From contig JAQGEQ010000171.1 of NCBI GenBank assembly GCA_034620365.1, positions 310,001 through 374,000 on the forward strand: a DNA stretch of 64,000 nucleotides, in the 5' to 3' direction. Positions 1 through 12,929 of the stretch are shown here, in pieces. The notes under the pieces are model-generated. The model ran no database searches, had not been told where the DNA came from, and was given only the letters and a program-made list of their open reading frames with translations. The first letter of the stretch is position 1. Every line of letters starts with the position of its first letter. The position numbers and the translations under genes were made by a program. Source of the DNA: Pegea sp. RAD2-039. Its lineage: Eukaryota; Chordata; Thaliacea; Salpida; Salpidae.

Positions 1-2735
1 CATTTTGAATAATTTAATGGTTTGTTGGCAATAATTTTGTTAAAGATTATTTTTTTAAACTTAGTTTCGAATATTTACCGGTTTTTATTTTTTCCATTTA
101 CAAAGAAAATGAAATTTAAATAAGTCTTTAAAAGATGCTGTACCTTGAGAGCCTTACGTTGTAGTAATGCATAAGATATACCTCGTGGCATCATATGCTT
201 GATGCTGCTTTTTGTAAAAGTATTGTTGTTAAGTAATAGTAGTCTTATACAACTCTAAATGTCGTAATTATCAAGCAACTAATTTTTTTCATTCATAAAT
301 TCATTTTATTCGATAATTTTGAATATGATGTTTGTCTATTTAATGGAACTAAAACAAATCTCAAAATGTAAGAAAATACTTTAATGAAAATCTTGATAAA
401 AAATTAATCGTTTTTTACTTTCATAAAAAAATAATATTATTCCTTATTTTTCCTAAGGACAAAGGTCACAGACCCACAAATACTAGACTCTTCTTATTCT
501 ATAAGAATGTCGACAATTGCGAAGACAGCGCAGGTAGTGTAGTATTAAGTCATTTGATAGCTGTTAAGCCAATGATAATACTATTTTACTTGCCTCTACA
601 TATATCAATATAGGCTCTGCCTACCAGCATCATTACATCGGTTGTGGAGCTTGTAACATTGCTCAGCTGACGACTTGCACCATTACACTCACGCCATTCG
701 TAACCTAGGCAGTGGTTATGGTCGATAGCTATCCATGTTCAATACAGAAAAGTGGTTCAATAAAAAAACCTCCAATAGAAACGATAGAAGTAACAATTAT
801 ACTAAGGCTTCTCATAGTTAAAGCTTTCTAAGTTAGTGCTGGAACCTGTTAGGAAATACTTCATTAGTTTTTTTGCAGAAGTTGCTTACTGCATACAAAT
901 TGAACAAAATATAAAATACAGATGAAACTAGAAGAAGAATTGCCCCTTTCGGTAAACGTTGTACTGTGCAGAAGTATTCCAGCAGATTGGTACATAAATA
1001 ATAATATCTGTGGTAAGTTTCGTTGGTACCTAAAATTCTTGTTTACCAAAGTGTTAAGTAAGAAGACACAACCTTATATGAAAAGCGAAATTAGTGATAT
1101 CTGTAATGTGGTTTAGCTCAAACAAATAGAAAGTCCTGAGTAGTATCTTATTGTAAAATTGTTGACGCTAAAACATAGATCAACATATTTTAAAGGTTTG
1201 AGGGTATTTGCAAAATTGAAATCTATGAAACACACGAACAATAATTTACATTCTTTACTATTTAAACAAGTAGATTGTATAGTAAATTAATTTACTGAAG
1301 CTTGTAATTGTCTGGAAAGAATCTATGAGTCACTCCCCTTTTGCTAATTACTCTTTAAACACTTTGATTAATAAATCAATTTGTTGTTTAAGTGAGAAAA
1401 GAGAATTTTCATGATAAATTTACGTCAATTTTTTTAGTTTTGATTTTTTTTATCTTTACCTTTTATTACTTTAAATGTTTTAAAACAAATTTTATAGATG
1501 AGATCATCGCTAATGACGTTATTATCTTTTATAGTATTTTTCTGAAACGAAAAATAATCACAAAATAGTCATTCATGGGTTACCTCATTAACTTGTCACA
1601 ACTGTGAATGTCTTTAAGATTGACAACTAAATGAAAGATCTTTAGTGTAGTATGTTGTTTTTTGAGGATATAATAAAATATAAAATGCGAGATTTTAGTT
1701 GTAAAATCTCTCAAAAAAAGTTAAACTTTAAATTGATATCAAAATATGTGTTTGGTTCCTTTCAGCTAAAACACTATTTTTCAAGTTTGTCAAAACTATT
1801 GATGCGTTTATAGTAAAGATATAAATCTAAAATTTTTACAAAAAGTTGATATAAAGTTTAAAAGTAAAGGCTCAACAACTATCACCCGATGGAATATATA
1901 ATGCAATTTTCCACCTAAGCACGCGAGATTCACGTATATATATATAGCATATAATTATTTATATATGAATTATCTCAAAAAAAATTTTTCAGGTAAAACG
2001 TTATTTCCGTGAACTACGCAAATATTGTATTATTTGCTATTAATAACCAATGGTAGGGTCCTTAATCAGCAACAATAAAACGGCTTTTGAACTTAATGTA
2101 ATGATCTGGAGGTAAGCGATGAAAGCCAAGCTGGTTAATTGATTAAAGATAATAAATTTACTGGGTAAGTTTAATTACGAAACGTATATAGAGAATAGTT
2201 TTAAAATTGTTCGAGAAACAATTATGTTTTAGTACTTATTAAAGAAAAGTTAAGAAAAAGTTATTAAGAAAATATTTTCTTAATGACTTTAAATTACATT
2301 TTTTGCCATATGGTCAAATGGTTAATTGTCAATTATTCGACTAGTATTTTCTATTTCCACTAAAGACAACTTATAAAGTTTTTACTCTAAAATAATTGGG
2401 TTGAGTGGAAAATAATCATAAGAATGATTTGTATCAGGAAGTTGGTTCAAAATTTTTTTGTATGTTTTGGTTTTATTTACGAATTTACGAATATAATTTT
2501 TATATTATTCAATTTAACAAGATTTAAAAAGATAATCAACATCAATCGAAGACGAGATCAACAGTCGCATCATTTAAGCATCGGGTATATTTGTAGGGTT
2601 CAATCCAGGGTCTGGGTTAACCCAAAGTGTTCTATCCAAAACAATTAGTCCACCTACAAAGTCTTTGTCTGCAGTACATTAACGTACGCCAGCAAAACTT
2701 AAACTTTGTCTAAGGGTGACAATAAACTTGATACC
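1..2735. other. Gene-poor AT-rich flank
   Basis: No exon chain, RNA gene or recognisable protein similarity is seen on either strand. Open frames are short and have no codon or motif support. A patch at about 460-760 is clearly less AT-rich than its surroundings and may be an old transposon remnant, but no family is recognised. Around 1930-1970 there are short TA runs. Confidence 0.5.
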
Positions 2736-3222
2736 AATTGCCTTCATCTTATATTACGTTTAAAGTATCAGCTAAATATCTTAAAAAGGGAAGTCTTATA
2801 TTACACTGCCCTGAAAACAATTTATAGTATGTTAACAAAACAAAGGCTTAGCTGGCCAGGACATGTCCGTCAATTTTATTACGGACGGATCCCAAATGAT
2901 CTGTTAAGTAGGTAACTATCAAAAACCAGCACAATATCGACCATCCATAAGAATACTTGCAAGCAAGATATGAAAACGTTGAACAACCAATCGCTCCAAA
3001 TGCCGCTCTCTACTCCGCAAACAAATAAAGCATAGAGAAGAAAAACAAGCTTCAAAGTAACACAAGAAAGCTCAAAACTTTGTAATTCAAAGTGTCTTGA
3101 CTTATTAGTTTATGTTCATCTCACTGTATCTTACTCTGTTTTTGATATCACCAGAAAAAACACATCCTGCATAGCCGTTATCAGCCGAGACATAAACAAC
3201 GTAACGAAAGCTGTTCAAGCAA
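2736..3222 (+). mobile_element. LINE remnant, C-terminal end of reverse transcriptase ORF (family 2)
   Basis: In the plus-strand frame near 2850-2910 the translation reads RLSWPGHVRQFYYGRIPNDL. This matches the pattern RxxWxGHVxRMxxxRIPKxLL that follows the RT domain in many non-LTR retrotransposons. Further on, CKQDMKTLNNQS (about 2958-2993) matches the usual CKRDMKxLxI segment. The frame is interrupted and the 5' part is missing. Similarity to the cluster unit begins abruptly at about 3223, so this remnant borders the outer edge of ARL13-like copy A. Diverged relatives lie at 11770-12330, 22240-22790 and 31430-32130. Confidence 0.65.
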
Positions 3223-3590
3223 ATAGATTCAAATTGTTTTTGTAAGTTTTGTTTTTATTACATGAAGTTGTATTTCTATATCATTTAAGTAAGGCGAATC
3301 TTTTACAACAAACTTTTCAAAAAAAAACAAACTGATGATACAAAAATACGAATATTAATAAACAGTTTTACAAATTATCAACTACAATTTTCACATCAAC
3401 ATTTGTAACATCATATGATGGCTGATACTTCACATATATTTCTAGTTTTCATAAATTAGTTATCTCTCCATGTTCCAAATTATTATTCAGAGTAGGAGCT
3501 ATTCTTTTCTGGAAAATTGTATTTATTTTACCATAGAATTTAGTTTGAAAAGTTTATTTTCAAACCTGTATTATCCAAATTTTCAAGTTT

Positions 3591-5382
3591 TTAAACCAAT
3601 TCTTCTTCATTGGCTCTAAATAGATCACCAGTTGTTCCCAGGTTTTCTTTAGTTCTCTGTATAGTTTCGTTATCCGATTTCACCACCTCTTCACTAGCAT
3701 TAAAATTTTTATCCTCAATTTCAAGATTTTCAATCTTTTTTGCAATTGGTTCCACCTTTTCAAGAGTTGGTTGCAACTTCTCAAGAGTTGGTTCCACCTT
3801 CTCAAGAGTTGGTTCCACCTTCTCAAGAGTTGGTTCCACCTTCTCAAGAGTTGGTTTCAACTTCTCAAGAGTTGGTTCCACCTTCTCAAGAGTTGGTTCC
3901 ACCTTCTCAAGAGTTGGTTCCACCTTCTCAAGAGTTGGTTCAAACTTCTCAAGAGTTGGTTCCACCTTTTCAAGAGTTGGTTCAAACTTCTCAAAAGTTG
4001 GTTCCACCTTTTCAAGAGTTGGTTGCAACTTCTCAAGAGTTGGTTGAATCTTCTCAAGAGTTGGTTTCAACTTCTCAAGAGTTGGTTGCAACTTTTCAAG
4101 AGTTGGTTTCAACTTCTCCAGAGTTGGTTGCAACTTTTTCTTATTCACTGTCAACGTTCCCTTGGTAGATTCTAACTTTTTGCTAGTTTTGATTTTTGGT
4201 TTTTCAGCATTCTCAACTATTTCTTCACTGAAATCATATAATCGATATACATACAAACAAAAATGTTAAATTAAAACTCAATCTAACCTCTCTTCAATTA
4301 TCTTCTTAATTCGTTCTTTTCTAAGAGCGTTTTCCTTCTTAATCATCTTCTTTATCTTTTCAGCATCTTCTGCAACTTGTTTCTCTAACATTTCATACTT
4401 TTTAGCAATACTTTTCAGTAACCATCTTATTCCACCATTTACTGATCGCTTTTCAGTGGCAGAAGCTCGTACCTTTTATTAAATGATTTGAATATTATTA
4501 ATAAATACAAAATTTACATAGATTTTTAATTTATACATAATCAAACAAACAATTTTTATTTCGATTTCTAAATATCTCTAGAGTTTACATCGTTTAGCTT
4601 TCTTCAATCTAAAATTGTGATATGTTTTAAAGTTTATTTCGAAGTAAAATAAAACTTAAATTAAAAGTTATTAACAAAAATTTTCATTACCAGTTGGTAA
4701 GGATGATTTTTACAGAGATCATCCAAATTAAGCCAAATTTCAACTTGTTTTTTAGTCATAGATTCTTTTTGGTCACTTTTATTAGCAAAGCTGCAAAACA
4801 AAACAAATTTTATACAAAACAGCTTCTTAACTTCATTCAATTAAGTTTTCAATTCTTTATAGCAAATGTTACTAATTAAATTTTATAGTAAATTATAAAT
4901 AGCTTATCTCACATTAAGATCGGCTTATTTTTCAAATGGTCATCAGTCAAAAGCTCTTGCAAAGCAGATTTAGCTTCTAAAAGTCTAAATGGGTTCGTAG
5001 AGTCCAAAACAAAGACTATACCATGAGCTTCAGCATTAAAACTTTTCCAAATATTTCTGATAGATTTTCCACCACCCAAGTCAAAAAAGTTGATATCATA
5101 ACGTCCTATTAGCATCAAATCGATAATTGTGTATCAAAACTGAGAAAATATTTCACTACAAACCTTTTTTGATAAAAACAGTGTTTAAACCAATCGTAGG
5201 AATATCGTCATAAGCTGGCAAGCCAGCCAACCTATTCACTAGTGTGGTCTTTCCACTGCCGTCCAGACCCACTACAGGAAGTGAGATTTCACTGAAATAA
5301 TATTATAATTAGTCAGTTATAGAAGTCTTTATCAGATTAAGTCTTACCGTGTTGGTCGAAAAAAATTAATAAGTTTATTCAT
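3591..5382 (-). CDS. ARL13-like small GTPase, copy A, 18 heptads
   Basis: Six exons: 5382-5348, 5291-5164, 5105-4913, 4790-4691, 4472-4288 and 4227-3591, all with GT-AG introns, giving 425 codons plus stop. It is an ARF-family GTPase of the ARL13 type. The P-loop GLDGSGKT is at residues 20-27. FDLGGG at about 62-67 replaces the usual WDxGGQ, which is the ARL13 hallmark. ANKSD is at 121-125. A charged, probably helical stretch (about 160-213) follows, then 18 heptads from residue 247, then a unique acidic tail ending EEELV. In animals ARL13B acts in the ciliary membrane and activates ARL3; that role here is inferred from the family. The N-terminus MNKLINFFRPTR lacks the palmitoylated cysteines of vertebrate ARL13B. 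Exon 4 carries the MTKKQVE variant shared with copy D. Confidence 0.88.
3753..4130 (-). repeat. 21-bp coding minisatellite, 18 units (copy A)
   Basis: Tandem 21-bp units on the minus strand contain CCAACTCTTGAGAAGGTG or close variants. Each unit encodes one heptad, x-P-T-L-E-K-y, where x is E, K or Q and y is V, L, F or I. The array ends in a degenerate EPIAKK unit. No unit breaks the frame. Unit variants are interspersed rather than blocked, so the array has been shuffled. Confidence 0.95.
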
Positions 5383-8300
5383 TTTGAAATATATACTCCT
5401 CAGGATCAAAATAAAATTTAATGAAAAAGTTGAAAAAGTTAGTCAGTTGATGTGATCAATTATGACATCACTATGACAATTGTTTTGTAGTAGTTCATTA
5501 ATTAAAAAAGTTCTATTAAATTTGTGAACAGATATTAATTCTGCAGTATTTGTTAAAATATTTCAATTATTCAAGCACAGTTTCTGCAAATATACATTAA
5601 AAAATGTTTGATAATAATTTACATCTGAATGGATATTCAAGTTATGTTGTCCTTGGAATACTATTGTTGAATATATTTACTTAAGAATAATAATAGATGA
5701 ATTCCATAACGATGGAAACTTTGTTAGTTTCCTCGTTTCTCTGCTTTAAATGTATTTTTAATTAAAAATTTGTTTTTATTTATGCCTCCGTAGTGTTCAT
5801 ACTTTTTCCAGATTTATTATTTCAAAATGCTAAATTTACTTAAAGTTATTTTGTTTCTGCAGTTCACTATGTCATTTATAAACTGCCAAACTTGCTACAG
5901 AATTTGCTTACTGCTAATTACTGCAATTTATTTTTCTTATAAGTTATTAGTTTACGAGCATTAAATTGCTTATGAAAATAGAGTCACTGACGACTAGCTA
6001 GATATATGCTTTCTCATACAATGCTCGATAAAATAAAATATTCATCTAATTAATCTAACAATCAAGTTTTTCTTCTTCAAGTATTTTGTTTCTTTGAAGA
6101 TAATTATTTCTATATTTTGCATTCATTTATAAGGCTTGCTGGTAAATAAAGAAACAACAAATTTATCTTACTTTCTATGTTTGACTCCGTACTTCTTCTC
6201 CGACAAAAATTCCGTTTTAGTGCAAATTCTTAGGAAGTACAAAAAATCTGGTAACTTTTCCAATTTTTTACTGTTAGTTTTTTGGGCTTGAACCCACACA
6301 TTACTACCATCTAATTTATTTAAATATATGTCATCATATACTGGTATATACTGGAGTCGTTTAAAGTCAAGACTTTGTCTTCGACGGATTTCAGATATAT
6401 TTCAGAAAACGTTTGTAACTCCATTTATCATTTTGTCAATGATTTAAACTTACTAACTTTTCCAAAACTATGAGATATCTTCCTTACCATTTTGCTGGCA
6501 TAGTCGAATATAAAAATTAGTTGTTTTCTTTATTATAAAGTATTGGTTGCAAATGAAATATAATATCTGTTTCTTCCTCCACTTTAGCGTGACAACTCCT
6601 AACAACTAGTACTTTACACGAGTGGTTGAAACAGACGAGCAAACTTTTTGATAACTTTGAAAGACATAAAATTTATTTCAGTGGCTATTTATATAATCAT
6701 CAGTAATATAATATCCAATAGTGTTAAAGATGATAAATGCCTAAAACGTCTCTCTCTAACAGAGTTTTGTTATTGACTCATTTACGTAAGCGGCAAAATA
6801 TTTTACTGCCATCCAAGTATATTTACATAAGGTTTTTTAATTTAAGGTTATATTCTATTGTTAAGGCTAAGCATGAGTTGTGAAAAATTGTTTATGCTGA
6901 AAGATTTGTATATTACTAGAAATGAACTAAAATATTTGGTCAAAAATCTATTCAAACTTTTTTTGTTTTGTTAAACTAAAAATCAATGGTGAAAAAAACT
7001 TTGTTAGACGTTTCTATTTAAATCAATGAAGGTAAAAACTGTCATCAAGTGAACCGCGTGCTTATGATTAATTATGATGAGCCCTGATAAAAGTAGCAGG
7101 AATCCAAATTCTAGTATACAAAATTTCGAGTCCATTTTTGGCAAACCATCTTTATCAACACAAACTTGTAATGGAGATTATCAATCAAAACTTGCTCTAA
7201 AGAGGATCCGGCAATAGAGTTTCATTAATGCCTCTCCTGGCTTCATCTCATCTCTATCGAAGTGAACAAAAGATTTCATGAAATATTAATGATGAAGCCA
7301 ACTGGTTTTAAATGATTCTCACAATAACCGTAGAGCCATTGACGAAACACTTACCTCCTCAAATTTCAATTCGAATCTGATTTCCGAAATTTGCAATAAT
7401 TAATGTTAATGTTAACTTTGCCTTATACGAATTTCCGATGAATTTCATAAACCCTTTGTATCTAATCTAATAAGTTATCTCCAGTTATTGTAATATCAAA
7501 ACACACCAATGTAGCTTTGAGCCGATTACATCTTTCTATTTATTTAATGATATTCATGATCAGGAATCTCTATTTACTCATAAAAACTAAAAAGACCGTT
7601 TTAAATTATTTATCCCTATTCAAAAATTAAAAAGCTTTCTGCAATGAATTTGGATTTTTAGGGGACTGAACTTGAGTTCATTTGAAGTCTAAAACGTTCC
7701 GAATCATTTTATCTGAACATTGCCCTGTAGATAGTATGGAGTTGTGCTATCGAAAGTTTTTAAACTAAAGAATACTTCTTCTTTACGAAATTCAACTTTA
7801 TTAATTAGAAAACGCTCATACTAATCAAGCCAAGGATTGTGGTTTCTTTTGTCTTCATTTTTATTTTTATTGCATCGAGAAGGCTTAGGCCTTTTCATTG
7901 ATCAACGATTGGAGTTTGTTAAAACTATTTTTATTTTCTGATTTAAAACCTATATAGTCTAATGATTTACAAACTTTGTTTATAGCTTTGGTTCATCTTT
8001 TTTTCTTTCTATACTCTTAATAAAATAAGATTTTATTTTTATAATATTTACTTCCAACTATACCAATAAATTTCCTCCTAAATTTTATTCACAATTTTTT
8101 ACTTTTTAACATTGTTTATGACTTGGCTGATTATATTTGAAAGTTAGTAGATTTAGAAAAGCAAGCATTTATTTATACACAGCTTTGAACAAATGTGTCA
8201 AGTTATTTATTTTAGGTTAATTTTTTTGATATAAGTGTAATAAAAAATTTTAATTTGTTTATACATATTTAAATATTAACAAATAAAGTAAGCATAATAA

Positions 8301-8426
8301 AAGTATGATTATTAGATTAATTTAATTGTATATCTAAATATGCAATGGCCATTTCGGCTCATTAGGTTTAATAGTTTAAATTGATACTTATATGTTTCAT
8401 TCAAGGATTATTCAATACTTGTGATT
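5383..8426. other. 5' flank between ARL13-like A and the small gene, with a LINE 5'-end remnant
   Basis: This intergenic DNA separates divergent genes: ARL13-like A leaves to the left and the small gene to the right. About 5400-6740 is AT-rich with no gene seen. About 6840-7400 matches 10860-11580, the 5' region and ORF1 of a CR1-like LINE, in decayed form. The stretch 7040-7733 is missing from the B unit (junction near 16568) but present in the right arm. A short motif near 6780-6830 (TTTACGTAAGCGGCAAAATA) recurs in reverse at about 10640 and 44690. Confidence 0.6.
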
Positions 8427-9486
8427 ATGAATACTTTAAGCACCATATTAGATAGTTTAGGTAGTCTGAAAAGACTTGATGAAGATGATTTGAAAGTTCA
8501 TAAGAAAGAAGAAGAAGAGAAGAAATGTTCTAAAGTTGTTATTAATCAGAAATATTCTTTGTTTATTGGTAAATGGATATTATGTAGTTCTGCAAATTAT
8601 CAAACTAGGAAAGGATATGATGGTGAGATGATTTTCTTTCATATTTCTTATATTCTCAGAATATTTTTTGGGGTAACACAAAGCAAGTGATATTGCTTGA
8701 TTATCAATTAATTTTCTGATCTAGAAATCATTGGAACAATGATGGTGGATGAACTATTGATCATTGGTGAAAATTCAGATGGCATATATAAGTTTATAAA
8801 TAGTCTCAGTCAATTATTTCCTCCAACAAAAGAAAGTAGACTAATATTTCAAAACTTATCAAGTTCTCATATTGAAAAGGTAAATTTAATATTAATGCTT
8901 TGACATAACTTTTTGATGTTAATTCAATCATTTAATGAAATTTATATTTTTAGACTTCTATTTCATATCTTTCAAAAGAAAAAAAGGTGGTTCAACACAT
9001 GAAGTTTCGCAATTTTGAAGATCTGCTGATTGAATACAGCTTAAATGAATATGGAAATTTATTAGTTGTAAGTTCATTAAAGCTTTGATAATGGAAATAG
9101 ATGTAACTATATTTCATAAATTGCTAAACTGTTTGTTTACACTTTTATGAAACATTTGTTTACTTTCTTTTTTATAAACTAAACTAATTTTATTGAAGCT
9201 TTTATGGTATTTTTTCATTCATATTTTTTTTTAATTTATTTTTTTTTTAAATATTGGGTTAGTTTTAAACGTTTATTGAAAGCAAGAAAATTATATTTAT
9301 GAAAATTTTGAAAAATAATAATTAAAGATGAATCTAAGACTAATATGATATTAAAACCATAATGCTTTGTAGAAGATGTCAAGAAAGGAGGTTGTTTATG
9401 CTACCAGAAGGTATATTCCTCAAGTTGACATATCAATAATAGATTTTCCATCTAGTTTCAAGCCAGAAGAAGAGAAAAAAGTTTAA
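8427..9486 (+). CDS. Unrecognised small four-exon gene, copy 1 (192 aa)
   Basis: Exons at 8427-8622, 8725-8879, 8954-9067 and 9373-9486 join through GT-AG introns with consistent phases into 193 codons including the stop. The protein starts MNTLSTILDSLGSLKRLDED, has a lysine/glutamate patch after residue 24, and ends PSSFKPEEEKKV. No signal peptide, membrane helix or known domain is visible, so I do not assign a function. It sits about 3 kb from the divergent ARL13-like copy A and was duplicated with it. A near-identical copy lies in the right arm (26134-25078) and a broken one beside copy B (17120-17935). The chain of four phased exons with conserved splice sites argues for a real gene. Confidence 0.7.
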
Positions 9487-10850
9487 AATCTGTAAAAAAA
9501 ATTATTATATCTGAAACTATTGGATATAATTTCTAAGCTATCTACTAAAAGAGGCATGAGATTTTTTAATAGTGGCATGCTTGAAAGTTGGAAATCTTAT
9601 TTTTCAGATTTTCTTTTCTATTTGTTTCTTTTAAGTTACTTTTAAAGTTTCCACATTTATCGTAAGATTTGAAAGTTTTTTGTTTAAAGCATCATGAAAA
9701 TTTTATTATGACGTGATTTGTGAAATAAATTACACAAAAATTCAATGAAACAAAATAAAATGTATATTAGCTAACATCTCAGTTAGTTCTTGTAAGCAAA
9801 TTATTTAAACTTGTCTCTAATATCCTAGAGTGGGTTTCACTAAAAAAGGACCGATAACAAATATTTTCAAGATGTACAACTTTTAAAAATAGATATATAA
9901 ATTGTAGTTTTCCATTAATGTTATTAACTAGTTGTTTAAAATTATTAAGAAATAAGAAAAAGATTATTTGTTTTGTAATAAATTAGTTTTTTAAATAAGT
10001 TGATTTTTTTTGAAGAAATGTTAGATCTTTCTTATTGACAGTTGTCTTAGAAATAGGTTTGCTAAGCATAAAAAGAGCTTTGTACTATCATCTAAGAAGA
10101 AGAGATGTTAAAGGTTCCTTCTTATTCTAGCCAATGAATATCATGATGATAGTTTAAAGTAGTTTGATCTACTGGAAGCAAACACGATGTACGCACGAGT
10201 CCGCTATCCTGATTGCGGAGAGTCTAACGTATTTTCGAGGATTCTAGCTGGATACCCAAATTCTGATGAACAGGACTTTGGTGTTTATTCAGTGACGGTG
10301 AAATAAAGTCGTTACGGGTATCACCAAGTGATATGAGGGAGAATCACGATGACAACATTCTCACTAATCTGAAGAGGATGAAGAGAGGGACTAACCTAGT
10401 GTCTAGGCTTCCAATGAGGAAATGACAACGAGCTTTGATGGTTCGATTACTAGGAGTGGTAAAGGCAGCACGAAAAACAGAATAAACAGTGGCGTAGACG
10501 TTCGGTAGTTTACCAGATCATTTAAAGGTTTAACTCAAAAGCGATACGGTTGGGACTAATTGTCGTAAATGACCATAATAAGACAGCATGGATACTTTTC
10601 GATCCAATTATTTGGATTCGAGAGAATGTGGTATTATAGTAAAGTATTTTGATGCTGACGTAAATGTCCTTCTTTCGTCAGTCGTTATCATTTGGTAATA
10701 GACTATGTTGAGGAGTATCGCATATCGTTAGCATACATATCATTGTTTTTAGTCGTCTTCTTAATAATTAGAATAAACCTTTATTTAAAGTAGTATTATC
10801 ATTATACATATCTAATGTGTACAACTTACCTTTGTTTGATCTATAGATGT
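9487..10850. other. Unit-specific intergenic DNA with a GC-richer block
   Basis: After the small gene comes AT-rich DNA. A less AT-rich block at about 10160-10640 has no open frame of note. The part 10170-10330 recurs at 18620-18785 and, inverted, at about 24240-24400. It contains an inverted pair GATACCC/GGGTATC (10251-10257 and 10316-10322). A further segment, about 10630-10800, is shared with 44680-44840 inside a FAM193 intron, so it belongs to a dispersed repeat. Confidence 0.55.
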
Positions 10851-10859
10851 TATATTTGA

Positions 10860-11660
10860 ATAAGTTTTTCTAGGTATGTTATATTTTATTGAATAGGGCT
10901 TATAAGTCGTGATAAAATTACTTTTAGTAATTATTTGTATATTGCTTTTGATAAATTATTTTATTTGGATAAAGAATAGATTTTAACTTTTTTTGTTTGG
11001 TGAAACTGAAAATTCGTTCATGTTTCTATTTATTTAGATGAAAGTAAAAATTGTGGTGGACTAAAGTAAACGTAGCAAGAATCTACATTGTAGTGTGCAG
11101 AAATCAGAGTCCATTTCTAACAAACAATCTTTAATAAAATAAGTTTGTTATAGCGATTGCCAATCGTGAAACAAAACTTGTTCTGTTGAGAATCCGGCAA
11201 TGAAGCGCGATAAATATTTCTCCTAGTTTCTATTCGACATCAGCAATTAAATATTTGCTAAATTGGCTAAAACTAAAATTTGCAATGATATTCTCAACAC
11301 TTTGATTTTGTGAACATTCCAGAAGTATCTTTGACCAAACTTGAAGGTGAGATTCCAGATTATCAGGAACCATTGAAAGTGTCCTTTCAGAACAATTGAA
11401 GCAACCGCAAGTTTCTCGCCATTCTTAATAGACTAAAGCTTGGCAAATAATTCGAGCGTGTTAGAGTAGCACATAATTTGCGTAACGATGATTGCCTACA
11501 ATAGAAATATCCTCCGAAAGAAGCATATAACAGAAATCAGAAGGAATAACCAACTGATTTCAAGTAAAAAATTCGAATCTCCCCATGGGCCTTAAGAATT
11601 GTCAAGGTTTTTTCAAACAACGAAAGTAGCAAATTACCACTGGGACCAAATTTTCTTTTT
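10860..11660 (+). mobile_element. CR1-like LINE remnant, 5' region and ORF1
   Basis: The stretch near 11340-11560 is a diverged copy of the LINE ORF1 at 59377-59880. It shares LKVSFQ and the downstream arginine/lysine-rich end, and the following bases (CTTAAGAATTGTCAAGG) match the junction after ORF1 at about 59905. The reading frame is broken several times. Upstream, 10860-11330 matches 6840-7280, so the LINE 5' region is present too. The inverted copy is at about 22920-23700. Confidence 0.7.
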
Positions 11661-11769
11661 TCACTTCGTTTTAGCGCACAAACGCGAAGACCATTCTTTC
11701 AGCCAAACGTTACAGTTTAAAGAAGTCCATTGTATAAATAACAGTAGGCACGTTCATTAACTTTGAAAG

Positions 11770-12330
11770 ATCTGTACTAACTTCTATTCAAATCACTAGT
11801 GGAGTTCGTCAGAGTTATGTTCTTTTATTCATGTTGACTCTTAACAATTCTTTATACCATATAATACTTTATAACTTCTTCCGAATTTTCAGAAAACAGA
11901 TTTTGATTTCAAAAAAATTTTGAAGCAGACCCTGCATGCAGGAAACATGCAAACGCAATACGAAATAACTCAACACTAATAATACCACGTACAGCATAGT
12001 ATGCAAGCAAGTGTTTCGCTGTCTTGGACACATTCGTTGGATGGAAAACAGAAAGATCCCAAAGAAATTTTGTATAGGAAGCTATCAAACCGCATATATA
12101 ACATCAGCAGTCCTTGTCTTTGTTTTAAAGATACATGCAAGCGCGATATGAAATCACTCTACACTGATATCGACAATTAAGAAGATATCGCTGCTTATGG
12201 AGCTCTCTACTCCGCGAACCACTGAAGGGTAGATATGAAAAACTAACTTCGAATATGAGAAAGAATTTTAAAATCCTTATAGCCGTACTCGGTTAAGCAG
12301 TCCGTTAATTATATTTTTTATTAAATTGGA
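11770..12330 (+). mobile_element. LINE remnant, RT core piece and C-terminal end (family 2)
   Basis: Translation near 11785-11830 gives SIQITSGVRQSYVL, a decayed form of the RT motif GVRQGCVLSP. Near 12015-12230 it gives RCFGHIRWMENRKIPKKF and later a KIHASAI segment, the region after RT in this LINE type. The part between the two is deleted. The 3' end runs into the downstream flank of ARL13-like copy B. Inverted copies lie at 22240-22790 and 31430-32130. Confidence 0.7.
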
Positions 12331-12929
12331 TTGATACCCGGTAATAAACTGGCGAAAGAACTTCGTTTCTTCGATTAAACTCTATAAATGAATCCATCCA
12401 GCTCGTGGGGCCTCTGTCATGCCTCTGAGTTAAGAGATTACTCATCAAGTATTTGGCTTTCAATCAATCTTTGCCATTTATGACAACAAACAAGACTCTA
12501 GATTAAAAACTTTGCTTGAAAATTACCATAAGGAATAATGTAAGGAAGACTCTTAAAATAAATTGATTCAAATTGTTTTTGTAAGTTTTGTTTTTATTAC
12601 ATGAAGTTGTATTTCTATATCATTTAAGTAAAGCGAATCTTTTACAGCAAACTTTTCAAAAAAAAACAAACTGATGATACAAAAATACGAATGATTAATA
12701 AACAGTTTTACAAATTATTAACTACAATTTTCACATCAACATTTGTAACATCATATGATGACTGATACTTCACATATATTTCTAGTTTTCATAAATTAGT
12801 TATCTCTTATGTTCCAAATTATTATTCAGAGTAGGAGCAATTCTTTTTTGGAAAATTGTATTTATTTTACCATAGAATTTAGTTTAAAAAGTTTATTTTC
12901 AAACCTGTATTATCCAAATTTTCAAGTTT

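Noticed and set aside
922-1116. Small overlapping open frames on both strands near 864-1116
   Set aside because: Short, no splice context, no recognisable motif, and no copy elsewhere in the window.
3753-4130. CRISPR-like regularly spaced repeats
   Set aside because: The units are directly contiguous with no spacers and lie inside a eukaryotic coding exon.
3610-4175. Long plus-strand open frames over the copy A array, and similar antisense frames at the other three arrays
   Set aside because: They are shadow frames of a stop-free 21-bp repeat. Only the frame spliced to the GTPase exons has conserved flanking sequence.
6260-6300. tRNA-like T-arm (GGGCTTGAACCCAC) in the copy A flank
   Set aside because: No A box or anticodon arm was found at the right distance. 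The match is limited to a short B-box-like string.
10251-10322. Hammerhead-ribozyme-like arrangement: a 7-bp inverted pair (GATACCC/GGGTATC) enclosing CTGATGA and GAAA
   Set aside because: Stems next to the core do not pair properly, no good UH cleavage site lies in the right place, and the other two copies (about 18750 and 24260) read GTAA instead of GAAA. The core is not conserved.
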